From contig BEIM01000078.1 of NCBI GenBank assembly GCA_002898995.1, forward strand, positions 1 to 10,678: 10,678 bases of DNA, given 5' to 3'. The notes under the pieces are model-generated. The model searched no databases, was not told the DNA's origin, and saw only the letters and a program-made list of their open reading frames with translations. Source of the stretch: a bacterium HR36 (GTDB lineage: Bacteria; Planctomycetota; Planctomycetia; Gemmatales; HRBIN36). This document shows, in pieces, positions 1 through 7,910 of the stretch (position 1 is its first letter; every line of letters begins with the position of its first letter). The position numbers were made by a program, and so were the translations under genes.

Positions 1-1
1 C

Positions 2-607
2 CGTAATAAATCGGCCGCTCCTTGGATTCTAAGCGCCTTAGAAAAAGGGGAATTGCGCCCAGCCGACTTGGATACTCGCCGCCAACAGCAAGTGCGCGAG
101 GCCCTTTCCGGTGACTTACGGAAGCGGCTGGAACAGTTGCTTGGCCGCACGACTCCCCGTAAGGAAATCCTTCGCGCATATCAAGACGTTCTCCAATTGC
201 CTGGAAATCCCAACCGGGGTCGAGAATTGTTCTTGAAGCACTGTAGCCAATGCCATCGGCGTAACGGCTTAGGCACTGCCGTAGGCCCTAACTTAGACGA
301 TGTCCGCGGCAAACCGCCCGTGCAATTATTAGAAGACATCCTTGATCCGAATGCGGCCGTAGCACCCAATTATGCCACTTATATAGTGGAGACACGGACC
401 GGCCAGACTTATACTGGTATCCTGGCTAGCGAAACTCCTACACGCATAGTTCTTTTGCGTGCCGAAGGTGTGCGTGACGAAATCCCACGCCCAGACCTCG
501 CGGAGATTCGCGCCACTCCCGTTTCCCTCATGCCTGAAAATTTGGAGCAGACGCTTTCCAAACAGGATTTGGCCGATCTGATCGCCTGGCTGCGCGAGCC
601 TCAATAG
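2..607 (+). CDS. C-terminal part of PVC-type haem-binding protein (5' truncated)
   Basis: The frame is open from position 2, so this is the end of a longer gene that starts outside the window; the TTG at 53 is not a convincing start because coding sequence of family character runs through it. The part before the haem site (Ala/Leu-rich, ending in RLEQLLG) resembles the helical stretch that precedes the haem module in large planctomycete proteins. The haem c motif CSQCH lies at 242-256, followed by GPNLDDV and the typical 'ILDPNAAVAPNYATY' region. A distal Met (SLMPE, codon 530-532) before the final helix DLADLIAWL is the likely sixth iron ligand. This matches the planctomycete/verrucomicrobial putative haem-binding domain (TIGR02603 type). 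The full protein is probably periplasmic and redox-active, often joined to a membrane-bound dehydrogenase (PQQ/propeller-like) domain, which cannot be seen here. Substrate unknown. Confidence 0.9.
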   Translation, partial: RNKSAAPWILSALEKGELRPADLDTRRQQQVREALSGDLRKRLEQLLGRTTPRKEILRAYQDVLQLPGNPNRGRELFLKHCSQCHRRNGLGTAVGPNLDDVRGKPPVQLLEDILDPNAAVAPNYATYIVETRTGQTYTGILASETPTRIVLLRAEGVRDEIPRPDLAEIRATPVSLMPENLEQTLSKQDLADLIAWLREPQ

Positions 608-623
608 GGATTGGAGGCCAGAG

Positions 624-631
624 AAAGGAGG
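624..631 (+). promoter_or_regulatory. Strong Shine-Dalgarno deciding the ATG 638 start
   Basis: AAAGGAGG sits 6 nt before ATG 638, an ideal ribosome binding site. The same AGG AGG would be two arginine codons if translation began at TTG 611, so this element decides between two N-termini. TTG 611 itself has only AGGGA directly against it, with no spacer. Confidence 0.75.
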
Positions 632-637
632 ACTTAT

Positions 638-2329
638 ATGCTAGGAAAACTCCTCACGACCACGCTCCCGCTCGCGTGCACGCTTCCCATTTTCCTGTTT
701 TTAGAACTTATTACTGCGGAACTAAATATCTTTGTAGGCGGCGCCGTAAATGCGCAGCCAGCCAAAACGGAATCCGCTGACATCGTTATCTACGGAGGCA
801 CCAGCAGCGGCATCGTCGCGGCAGTGGCAGCCGCCCGCGAAAAACGGAGTGTGATCCTGCTTGAAGCGAGCGAACATCTCGGGGGCATGACCACCGGCGG
901 ACTTGGCGCTACGGATGTCGGCAATCCTGGCGCCATAGGCGGTTATGGCCGGGAATTTTATAACCGCGTTGAGCAATATTATATTCGCCGTTACGGGAAG
1001 GATTCTCCGCAGGTCAAAGAGTGCCGGAACGGGTTCCGTTTCGAACCGCATGTCGCCAGCCGTGTATATCGCGATATGATCGAGGAATGCGGTATCAAGG
1101 TCTATATCCGCGAACCACTTCGCCACGTGAAAAAAGAAGGCAATCGTATCGTGGAAATCGTTACCGGTGGCGGGCGCATCTGGCGAGCTAATGTTTATAT
1201 AGATGCGAGCTACGAAGGGGACTTAATGGCGCAGGCAGGGGTGAGTTATGTTGTGGGTCGGGAGGGGCGTAAAGATTTTGGTGAGTCGTTGGCAGGTGCA
1301 CAGGAATTCAGCAAAGCTCATCAATGGTATATCAAGGTTTCGCCTTACGATGCAATGGGCCGGCTACTGCCGTTTGTCCAGCCTGGTCCGCTTGATCCAC
1401 CCGGTACGGGCGACCGTAAAGTGCAAGCCTATAATTTCCGCCTCTGTTTGACTCGCCGGGCGGATTTGCGCCTCCCCTGGCCAAGACCACGCCACTATGA
1501 TGCCGGCAAGTATGAATTATTAGCCCGCTATCTTGCCGCTCGGCCGGACGTCAAGTTTGCCGAGTTATGTAATCCCGTACCTGTACCTAATGAGAAGACG
1601 GATACGAATAATAATGGACCGTTTTCTACCGACCACATTGGCGCCAATTGGGACTATCCTGACGGCGATGAAGCTACCCGGCGACGCATCTGGCAAGACC
1701 ATGTGGACTATATACAGGGTTTCTTTTATTTCCTGGCCCATGATCCGCGGGTGCCAGCGAAATTGCAAGAAGAAGTTCGTTCCTGGGGCTTATCTAAGGA
1801 TGAGTTCGGCGATACTAATAACTGGCCTCCGCAACTTTATATTCGGGAAGCCCGGCGGATGCGCGGCCTCTATATCATGACGCAGCACGACATCCAAGAG
1901 CAGCGATATAAGGAGGATTCTGTGGGTCTGGGCTCCTATAATATGGACTCGCATCATGTACAGCGAGTGCCAACCCGGGAAGGTGGCGTGATTAATGAAG
2001 GCGATTTTCAGGTCCGCGTTCAGCCTTACAGCATCCCTTATAGATCATTATGCCCCAAAAACGAGGAATGCAGCAATTTGTTAGTACCTGTATGCCTGTC
2101 GGCTACCCACGTCGCGTACGGCAGTATTCGCATGGAGCCAGTGTATATGATCCTCGGACAGGCTTCGGGAGTAGCAGCGCATTTAGCTATCGAGCATAGG
2201 TGTCCCGTTCAGGAAATTCCTGTGGCGACTTTGCGCGACAAACTTCGCCAGCAGAAGGCCATTCTCTCGCCCGATGAAATACCCGGTAAAGCCCCCGCAA
2301 AGAAATCGCCTGCCACAGGGAAAGAATAA
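638..2329 (+). CDS. Exported FAD-dependent oxidoreductase (FAD_oxidored family)
   Basis: 563 residues from ATG 638, preferred over TTG 611 because of the Shine-Dalgarno at 624-631. Residues 1-40 form a hydrophobic signal peptide with a plausible cleavage after VNA (about residue 39). The mature protein opens with a Rossmann FAD-binding fold: DIVIYGGTSSGIVAAVAAA (glycine motif about 53-58), then the ribose-binding acid in LLEAS (E76) and HLGGMTTGGLG. A second FAD-contact region is IDASYEGDLMAQAG (about 188-201). LYIREARRMRG is near 400-410 and the conserved C-terminal GSIRMEPVYMILGQASGVAAHLA near 495-516. This is the layout of the PF12831-type FAD-dependent oxidoreductases that planctomycetes hold in many copies. 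The natural substrate is not known. It lies 30 nt behind a haem-binding protein gene, so electrons may pass from FAD to the haem protein in the periplasm; that is inference. The C-terminus ends in a Lys/Pro/Ala-rich tail. Confidence 0.88.
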   Translation: MLGKLLTTTLPLACTLPIFLFLELITAELNIFVGGAVNAQPAKTESADIVIYGGTSSGIVAAVAAAREKRSVILLEASEHLGGMTTGGLGATDVGNPGAIGGYGREFYNRVEQYYIRRYGKDSPQVKECRNGFRFEPHVASRVYRDMIEECGIKVYIREPLRHVKKEGNRIVEIVTGGGRIWRANVYIDASYEGDLMAQAGVSYVVGREGRKDFGESLAGAQEFSKAHQWYIKVSPYDAMGRLLPFVQPGPLDPPGTGDRKVQAYNFRLCLTRRADLRLPWPRPRHYDAGKYELLARYLAARPDVKFAELCNPVPVPNEKTDTNNNGPFSTDHIGANWDYPDGDEATRRRIWQDHVDYIQGFFYFLAHDPRVPAKLQEEVRSWGLSKDEFGDTNNWPPQLYIREARRMRGLYIMTQHDIQEQRYKEDSVGLGSYNMDSHHVQRVPTREGGVINEGDFQVRVQPYSIPYRSLCPKNEECSNLLVPVCLSATHVAYGSIRMEPVYMILGQASGVAAHLAIEHRCPVQEIPVATLRDKLRQQKAILSPDEIPGKAPAKKSPATGKE

Positions 2330-2373
2330 AGCTGGCGTACTATCAAACTCCCCGGCAGCTGGAGCCAGGACCT

Positions 2374-5300
2374 CTATTGTTCCAGCGGGGCAAAACCATG
2401 GCGCGTGGTATTTTCGGTGATAGTGCGCGGCAGTAAGAATTGCAGGAGATAGTCAGGCCCCCCGGCTTTCGAACCGATACCCGACAGCTTAAATCCGCCA
2501 AAGGGCTGGCGATCCACTAGTGCCCCTACGATGGGGCGATTGATATATAGGTTGCCAACGCGAAATTCGCGGCGGACGCGGGTGATGTTAGCGGGACTGC
2601 GGGAGTAGAACCCACCAGTGAGCGCATAGCTAACGCTGTTAGCTAGATGCAATGCCTCGCCGAGTGTATTCACTTTCATTACCGCTAACACCGGGCCAAA
2701 GATCTCTTCTTGAGCCAGAGAACAATGCGGCGGGACATTAACGAAAATGTGGGGCGCTACGTAATAACCTTCATCGGCTAGAGGGCCGACCGAACCAGCA
2801 TAAATAAGCGTGGCATCATGTTTGCCCTGCTCGACAGCTGCCTGAATGCGCTCCTGTGCTTCGGCACTAATAACCGGGCCGACTTCGCATCCCGGGTCTT
2901 CGGCAGGAGCTATCCGCAAACTCTTCGTAGCCTCGATAAGGCGTTCCAGAAAACGGTCATATATATTTTGCAAGATAATCACCCGGGAACACGCGGAGCA
3001 TTTCTGCCCTTGATAACCAAAAGCGCTATAGATCACACCGTCTATAGCCTCATCCAGGTCTGCGTCCTCGTCAATGATAATCGCGTTTTTTCCGCCCATT
3101 TCGGCAATGACCCGCTTGACATGGTGCTGGCCGGGAGGGGTTTGAGCGGCTAACTGATTAATCGCCAGGCCTACTTGGCGCGAACCCGTGAACGCTATTA
3201 TGTGGACATCCGGGTGTGCTACTAAGTAGGGCCCGATGACTTCGCCTTGAGCCGGTAAATAGTGCGCGACTCCTGTCGGACACCCAACTTCCTGCAAACC
3301 TTTCATGAGCCACGCCGCTACAACACTGGATTGTTCTGCTGGTTTCATTATCACGGTGTTACCCGTGACTAAAGCGGCGGCAGTCATACCGGTCAAGATA
3401 GCCAAGGGAAAATTCCAGGGGGCTATGACGACGCAAACGCCGCGTGGTTCGTAAAAATATTCATTGAGTTCCCCGGGAAGGTCGCGACGGCGCGGTACAC
3501 TTAGGCGCTCCATTTCCAAAGCATAATAACGGCAAAAATCAATGGCTTCGCAAACATCAGCATCGGCTTCGCGCCAGGGCTTGCCGCATTCATAAACCTC
3601 CCAGGCCGCCAGGAGAAATCGGTGTGCGCTCATCCAATCGGCGAGCCGGCGTAGCAAGTCGGCACGCTCGCGTACCGGTGTATCACGCCACTTAGGAAAA
3701 GTCTCGTTCGCCGCTCGCACTGCTTGCGTTGCATGTTGCCGGTCGGCGAAGTGCACAATGCCTAATAACTGATGCTTGTGCGAGGGATTATAAATTTCCA
3801 CGCGGTTCTCGGTGAAGATCACCTTGTTATTGATAATAGGGGCATACTCCTGGCCTAGCTGCGCGTGCACTCGAGCCAACGCATCCAACATTGCCTGGCG
3901 ATTTTGTTCTTGGGAGAAATCTGTGTGAGGCTCATTGTGGAAAGGCTCTAACGAACTAGGAGTGCCCGGAGTATAACTGGTCACTGCTTGATAAGAAACT
4001 GCCCTGTCCCGCACGGCATGCTCTTGCGGACTCATAAGCAATTCCTCCTGGCTTAGATGTTCGACAAAAGTAGCTCGCAGAAACGATTGATTAGAGGTGT
4101 TCTCGAGCAAGCGGCGCACTAAGTAGGCCACGCCCGGTAACAACTCGCCAAACGGAGTATAAACCCGGACGCGCTGCCCGAGTTTAACTAAGCAATCCGC
4201 GATGGGATCGCCCATACCGTAGAGAACTTGGAATTCGCAGAATCGCTGCGGGAGTTGATACGCCTCGGCCAAGGCAAGAGCGTGAGCCAGGCTGCGTAAA
4301 TTATGGCTGGCGATGGCAGGGCGGAGGTAGCGGCAAAGAAGAAGCCTTTCGGTGAGCTGCTCGAATTGGGCATCGGTCTGCCACTTTTCGAGCCAGACGG
4401 GGATAGGCCAGTTTTTTTGAGTGGCCAGGATGACTTCATAGTCCCAGTACGCCCCTTTTACTAAGCGAACCCATATAGGTGTGCCGCGCTGCTCGGCCCA
4501 GGTTAGCAAGCGCTCTAAATCTTGGGGAGTATCGCGCAAGTAGGCCTGGAGGGCAATACCCGCATGTGGCCAATCCACAAAATGTTTTTCGGAGAGGAGC
4601 GAACAGAAAATATCCAGCGTCAGATTTTTATAAGCATATTGCTCCATGTCGAAATAGATAAACGCATGAAGACGGCGAGCGGCTTCCACAATCGGCCGCA
4701 GTCGTGCGATAACTTCCCGCTTGGTGCCCTCAGGATCAATCGGGTCGAAGCGACTATATAAGGAGGAGAGTTTGATAGATAAATTGACACGGGGGATCGG
4801 CGTCCCATCATAATCCTGGTCAATAAGCGGGTCTTCGGGCCAGGCTGGCGCAGAGCGGCTGAGTTCGGTCAGGAGCTGGATATTTAGTTCTAAATAGCGC
4901 CGCGCTTCCGTTTCGGTAAGAACCGCCTCGCCGAGTAAATCGAGGGTAAAGCCGAGATGGCGCTGGCGTAACCTGGAGATGGCGTCGAGTGCCTCGGATA
5001 TGGTTTGCCCGGCGATAAACTGGCGTGCAGTTTGCGAGGCTTGATATCGCGCCAGGCGGGCAATGCCATGAGCGAGAAAGCCCTTTTCGGGCAATAAGGA
5101 CACCAGGCGGCGCAGGGAAGCAGGTAAGTGCTCAGCGGCTTCCAGGAAATATTCCCGTAAATGGCGTACCACCGCGCTAGCGTCGGCGAGCGTGGGCAAA
5201 ACATCAATGAGGCGGAAAAGCTGGGTTTTCACAGCGGGCTGGTGAATCATCCAGCGAAGCCAGCATTCCTGCCACCAGGGTGGTGAGAACAACGGCGGAT

Positions 5301-5379
5301 GGTTAACTTCCAGGCGGTCGAAAAGGACTCGGCCGTAGTGGAGGGTCAGGTCTTCGAGTGCACGGCGGTCGGGTGGCAT
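2374..5379 (-). CDS. putA: Bifunctional proline dehydrogenase / L-glutamate-gamma-semialdehyde dehydrogenase
   Basis: 1001 residues. The enzyme oxidises proline to pyrroline-5-carboxylate with FAD, then the hydrolysed semialdehyde to glutamate with NAD+. The N-terminal half is the proline dehydrogenase barrel: VNLSIKLSSLYSRFDP (about 198-213), FDMEQYAYK, IALQAYLRD, WVRLVKGAYWDYE, ASHNLRS, FQVLYGMGD, and VRRLLEN (R422/R423, equivalent to the substrate-binding arginine pair of PutA). The second half is an aldehyde dehydrogenase: APWNFP (N656), IAEMGGKN (E760), GQKCSACSR (catalytic C794), EEIFGPV, PFGGFKLSGIG. There is no ribbon-helix-helix DNA-binding domain at the N-terminus and no C-terminal extension. 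It is therefore a minimal PutA, whose members are about 1000 residues, and should not repress its own gene. The ATG lies inside the preceding gene (34-nt overlap) and has no Shine-Dalgarno before it, suggesting translational coupling. Confidence 0.96.
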   Translation of the reverse strand: MPPDRRALEDLTLHYGRVLFDRLEVNHPPLFSPPWWQECWLRWMIHQPAVKTQLFRLIDVLPTLADASAVVRHLREYFLEAAEHLPASLRRLVSLLPEKGFLAHGIARLARYQASQTARQFIAGQTISEALDAISRLRQRHLGFTLDLLGEAVLTETEARRYLELNIQLLTELSRSAPAWPEDPLIDQDYDGTPIPRVNLSIKLSSLYSRFDPIDPEGTKREVIARLRPIVEAARRLHAFIYFDMEQYAYKNLTLDIFCSLLSEKHFVDWPHAGIALQAYLRDTPQDLERLLTWAEQRGTPIWVRLVKGAYWDYEVILATQKNWPIPVWLEKWQTDAQFEQLTERLLLCRYLRPAIASHNLRSLAHALALAEAYQLPQRFCEFQVLYGMGDPIADCLVKLGQRVRVYTPFGELLPGVAYLVRRLLENTSNQSFLRATFVEHLSQEELLMSPQEHAVRDRAVSYQAVTSYTPGTPSSLEPFHNEPHTDFSQEQNRQAMLDALARVHAQLGQEYAPIINNKVIFTENRVEIYNPSHKHQLLGIVHFADRQHATQAVRAANETFPKWRDTPVRERADLLRRLADWMSAHRFLLAAWEVYECGKPWREADADVCEAIDFCRYYALEMERLSVPRRRDLPGELNEYFYEPRGVCVVIAPWNFPLAILTGMTAAALVTGNTVIMKPAEQSSVVAAWLMKGLQEVGCPTGVAHYLPAQGEVIGPYLVAHPDVHIIAFTGSRQVGLAINQLAAQTPPGQHHVKRVIAEMGGKNAIIIDEDADLDEAIDGVIYSAFGYQGQKCSACSRVIILQNIYDRFLERLIEATKSLRIAPAEDPGCEVGPVISAEAQERIQAAVEQGKHDATLIYAGSVGPLADEGYYVAPHIFVNVPPHCSLAQEEIFGPVLAVMKVNTLGEALHLANSVSYALTGGFYSRSPANITRVRREFRVGNLYINRPIVGALVDRQPFGGFKLSGIGSKAGGPDYLLQFLLPRTITENTTRHGFAPLEQ

Positions 5380-6497
5380 GGGCGGAGCAAAGTTTCGATG
5401 CGCGTCGCAATAGCTTCGGCAATATGTCGTGCACAGTTATCATAGTCGCTGGCATCGCCCCCGATAGGATCAGCGATATCTTGACCTTGAGGGTCGAGTA
5501 AAGCGATGACAGCGTCTGCATCTGCAACTCGCTGCTGCACGTTCTCCAAGTGTGCGTGAGTCATCGTGAAGATGAAGTCCGCTTGGGCGATCAGGGATGG
5601 CGCCAGAGGCTGCGACAAATGCTCGGATAAATCGGCACCGAGTCGTTGTGCGGCGGCTAGGGCTTCGGGACTCGCACGGTGCCCGGGCAGAGCCGAAGTA
5701 CCCGCAGAAAGAACGAGATAGCCACGCTGCGCTAACTCGGAGGGAGAACATCCCAGTTTCTCCGCGAGCATTTTGCGGCAGAGGGCGGCGGCCAGCGGAC
5801 TGCGACAGGTATTGCCGCTGCATACAAACACGATCACGCAGCAGGTGAGACGAGCAAGCGCGTCCTCCGAAACAGCCCCGCGGCGTAGGATGCGGTAATC
5901 CTGGCCATTCACTTCGACGACCGTAGAAGCTTCGCGATAACGGCAGGGGCCATCGTCAATGACTAAATCTACAGCTTCGCCGAGAGCGGCAGCAGCGTCG
6001 GCACCGGTAGTGGCAGCAGGTTCGCCGCTGCGATTAGCGCTGGTCAACACCAGGGGGCCAGGCAATTGCCGTAAGACGCGGCGAATCGCTTCATGATCGG
6101 GGATGCGAATGCCGAGAGTGGCGCCGGGAGCAACATAGCGGCGGACGGTGTCGGGCAAACGAGTAATGACACCGCGTTGCCAACCGTCGCGGAAAACGAT
6201 AGTGATAGGCCCAGGCCAGCAACGCCGGCTGAGCCGACGAGCTAGCAAACTCATGTGCGGCACCCAATCGCGACTCGCGATGGGATGAGCTAAGGCCAGG
6301 GCGAGCGGCTTATCCTCAGGCCGTCCTTTACAGTGAACGAGGCGTTCGACCGCCCGAGAATCGAGGGCGTGCGCGGCCACGCCGTATACCGTTTCGGTCG
6401 GAAATATGACTAAGCCGGACTGAGCCAATGTCTGCACAGCGGTTTCGACGATTTGCGGTTGAGCGGCTAGGCGGTTCCAGCTTAGGATAGTAGCCAC
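5346..6497 (-). CDS. Fusion of threonylcarbamoyl-AMP synthase (TsaC/YrdC) and low-molecular-weight phosphatase (YwlE-like)
   Basis: 383 residues from a GTG start (complement of 6495-6497); AGGG lies 6 nt upstream. Residues 1 to about 215 are a YrdC domain: VIFPTETVYGVAAHA (30-44), the K-x-R of CKGRPEDKP (K57, R59), WPGPITIVF, LGIRIPD and TSAN (S153, N155). The KxR...SxN set is the signature of the enzyme making threonylcarbamoyl-AMP for tRNA t6A. Residues about 221-373 are a low-molecular-weight phosphatase: VFVCSGNTCRSPLA with the CX5R loop (C226, R232), LSAGTSA, and the general acid in DPIGGD (D343). The P-loop has Thr (T230) where tyrosine phosphatases usually have Ile; Thr here is the hallmark of the protein-arginine phosphatase YwlE. 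YwlC (TsaC/Sua5 type) and YwlE are encoded near each other in Bacillus; here they are one chain. The usual Sua5 C-terminal domain is absent, with the phosphatase in its place. I infer phosphoarginine activity; protein-tyrosine phosphatase is the alternative. Confidence 0.92.
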   Translation of the reverse strand: MATILSWNRLAAQPQIVETAVQTLAQSGLVIFPTETVYGVAAHALDSRAVERLVHCKGRPEDKPLALALAHPIASRDWVPHMSLLARRLSRRCWPGPITIVFRDGWQRGVITRLPDTVRRYVAPGATLGIRIPDHEAIRRVLRQLPGPLVLTSANRSGEPAATTGADAAAALGEAVDLVIDDGPCRYREASTVVEVNGQDYRILRRGAVSEDALARLTCCVIVFVCSGNTCRSPLAAALCRKMLAEKLGCSPSELAQRGYLVLSAGTSALPGHRASPEALAAAQRLGADLSEHLSQPLAPSLIAQADFIFTMTHAHLENVQQRVADADAVIALLDPQGQDIADPIGGDASDYDNCARHIAEAIATRIETLLRPCHPTAVHSKT

Positions 6498-6530
6498 GGC
6501 GCACCCTGGTGAATTGTGCCAAGAATGCGT

Positions 6531-6551
6531 GCCAGCTAATAAGCCGCTGGC
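6531..6551. repeat. Short inverted repeat in the gap before the TsaC fusion gene
   Basis: GCCAGC (6531-6536) and GCTGGC (6546-6551) can pair around a 9-nt loop, in the 103-bp gap between the 150-residue gene and the TsaC-phosphatase fusion. No T-run follows on either strand, so it is not a clear terminator. Nothing else stands out in 6498-6600, and no convincing promoter for the tsaC-putA pair was found there. The pair may therefore be read through from the sulfur operon. Confidence 0.3.
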
Positions 6552-6600
6552 GCGATGCTGTGAAAAGTGTACTCCAATTTCTGGCTAAAGATTACCGGCC

Positions 6601-7053
6601 CTAGACAGTTTGCAGATCGAGGGGAAAAACGCCACCACGGTTCAAAAGCAAGCGGAGTTGGCCGCGATCGGTGTGAATGCTCAGATAAAAACTGCCCGGC
6701 CCCTTCAAGGAGAAATCAATGGCTTCCAGGGTTTGTCCAGCAAGAGCCGATAGCGCCTGATTGGCTTGGTGCAAAACGGCAAGAACGCGCTGGCCTTGCG
6801 GGGTCTGGGTAAAAAGCCGTTCTGCCAACATTTCGATATGTGGCCCGTAAAGCCGGCGAACGCGGCCAGTTTCTAAACACATAGCCAGCACATGGCCGAG
6901 CGGCTCTAATTGCTCCTCGGCGATTTCCCCCCGCTGCACGGCAAAGTATAAATCGGTGAAAACCTGGCGCATGTTCTGATCGGGAATATGCTGGGCATAC
7001 GCATTGATTTCTTGACATAAGGCAGCCTGGAGGGCTTCGTTTTCCAGGAGCAT
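6601..7053 (-). CDS. Unrecognised 150-residue protein of the sulfate-reduction operon
   Basis: I do not recognise the family. The ATG is 3 nt beyond the TAA of the APS reductase gene (TAA GCG ATG), so the two are almost certainly cotranscribed and probably translationally coupled. The start has no clear Shine-Dalgarno of its own. The protein has no signal peptide and no membrane segment. Residues 1 to about 108 look mostly helical and acidic to neutral (NEALQAALCQEINAYAQ; AVQRGEIAEEQLEPLGHVL; AERLFTQT; LAVLHQANQALSALAG). The last 40 residues look beta-rich (GSFYLSIHTDRGQLRLLLNRGG, then FPLDLQTV). It has two cysteines (C13, C59) far apart and no CxxC, so there is no thioredoxin or ferredoxin motif. 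A cytoplasmic accessory protein of sulfur assimilation is possible from context only. Confidence 0.75.
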   Translation of the reverse strand: MLLENEALQAALCQEINAYAQHIPDQNMRQVFTDLYFAVQRGEIAEEQLEPLGHVLAMCLETGRVRRLYGPHIEMLAERLFTQTPQGQRVLAVLHQANQALSALAGQTLEAIDFSLKGPGSFYLSIHTDRGQLRLLLNRGGVFPLDLQTV

Positions 7054-7056
7054 CGC

Positions 7057-7875
7057 TTAATCCTGCGCAAGGTGGGCCGCATCGCCAAGGATAGCCTGAA
7101 CTTCGTGTTCGAAGCCACCGGTCTCAATCGGGCAGTGCATGCCGCATTCTTTTGGTGCATTCGTTTCCCACCACCAGCGACCGGCGCGGCTATCCTCACC
7201 TGGCAAGACCGCGCGGGTGCAGGGAGCGCAACCAATACTCTTGTAACCCTGGCTGTACAGTTTGTGAATGGGCACGCCGTTGTCGCGGGCGTACTCCCAG
7301 ACCTCATCCTCGGTCCAGTCAGCCAGGGGATTGAGCTTGAGAATGCCGCCGTGGTCGTGATCAATTTCGACCTTGCGAATGTTGGCACGGGTCGCCCACT
7401 GGTCGCGGCGCAGCCCAGTAATCCAGGCGTCCAGCTGATTGAGCGCGCGAGTCAAAGGCACGACTTTACGGACATGGCAGCACAGTAACCGCAGCTCGAC
7501 ACTCTTGCGGAAGAGGTTCACTCCGTGTTTGTGCACCATTTTTTCCACGTGGGCCGCCTCGGGAAACAGCACTTCAATGCGAACGCCATACTTGTTCCGC
7601 ACCTCATCCATGAGGTCGTACGTTTCCTGGGGCAAACGGCCCGTATCCACGGTGAGGACACGCACCTGCGGATTGATCCGCCAGGCCATGTCGAGCAACA
7701 CTAGCGTGTCAATCTGGAAACTGGTGACGATCGCCAGCCGCGGGTGAAAACGTTCAAAGGCCCACTCGAGCAGGTCTTCAGGTGGCCGATCGTCGAAATG
7801 AATTGCCCATTCCCCCGCTTCCTGGTCGTCCATCAGTTCGACACGGCGGGTGTGCAAATCACCGTTCATGCTCAT
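7057..7875 (-). CDS. cysH: Assimilatory adenylyl-sulfate (APS) reductase, [4Fe-4S] type
   Basis: 272 residues. It reduces adenylyl sulfate to sulfite, taking electrons from thioredoxin or a similar donor, in the cytoplasm. The PAPS-reductase fold is shown by the nucleotide-binding SFQIDTLVLLDMAW (52-65), VLTVDTGRLPQETYDLMD (73-90), ITGLRRDQWATR (152-163) and LNPLADWTEDEVWEYA (181-196). The cysteine pairs C132-C133 (LLCCHVRK) and C216/C219 (IGCAPCTR) are the iron-sulfur ligands that separate APS reductases from cluster-free PAPS reductases. The catalytic cysteine is in KECGMHC (C244). I therefore favour APS over PAPS as substrate although the family name is CysH. The start at 7875 has GGAGG (complement of 7886-7890) 10 nt upstream; a second in-frame ATG two codons on is a less well spaced alternative. 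It lies between the sirohaem reductase gene (109-bp gap) and the 150-residue gene (3-nt gap). Confidence 0.95.
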   Translation of the reverse strand: MSMNGDLHTRRVELMDDQEAGEWAIHFDDRPPEDLLEWAFERFHPRLAIVTSFQIDTLVLLDMAWRINPQVRVLTVDTGRLPQETYDLMDEVRNKYGVRIEVLFPEAAHVEKMVHKHGVNLFRKSVELRLLCCHVRKVVPLTRALNQLDAWITGLRRDQWATRANIRKVEIDHDHGGILKLNPLADWTEDEVWEYARDNGVPIHKLYSQGYKSIGCAPCTRAVLPGEDSRAGRWWWETNAPKECGMHCPIETGGFEHEVQAILGDAAHLAQD

Positions 7876-7910
7876 GTCGTCATTGCCTCCTCAGTCGATC
7901 GCGCTCGATG

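Noticed and set aside
722..1126. 134-codon - strand frame opposite the FAD oxidoreductase
   Set aside because: It is antisense to a gene with clear FAD motifs and has no protein-like features of its own.
2330..2373. Possible bidirectional terminator in the 44-bp gap between the converging FAD oxidoreductase and putA
   Set aside because: Only 4-5 bp complementary pieces (CTCC/GGAG, CTGGC/GCCAG) can be found, with no T-run on either side.
7872..7883. Four-codon frame ATG ACG ACA TGA just before and overlapping the APS reductase start
   Set aside because: It sits only 2 nt after GGAGG, too close for efficient initiation; most likely chance.
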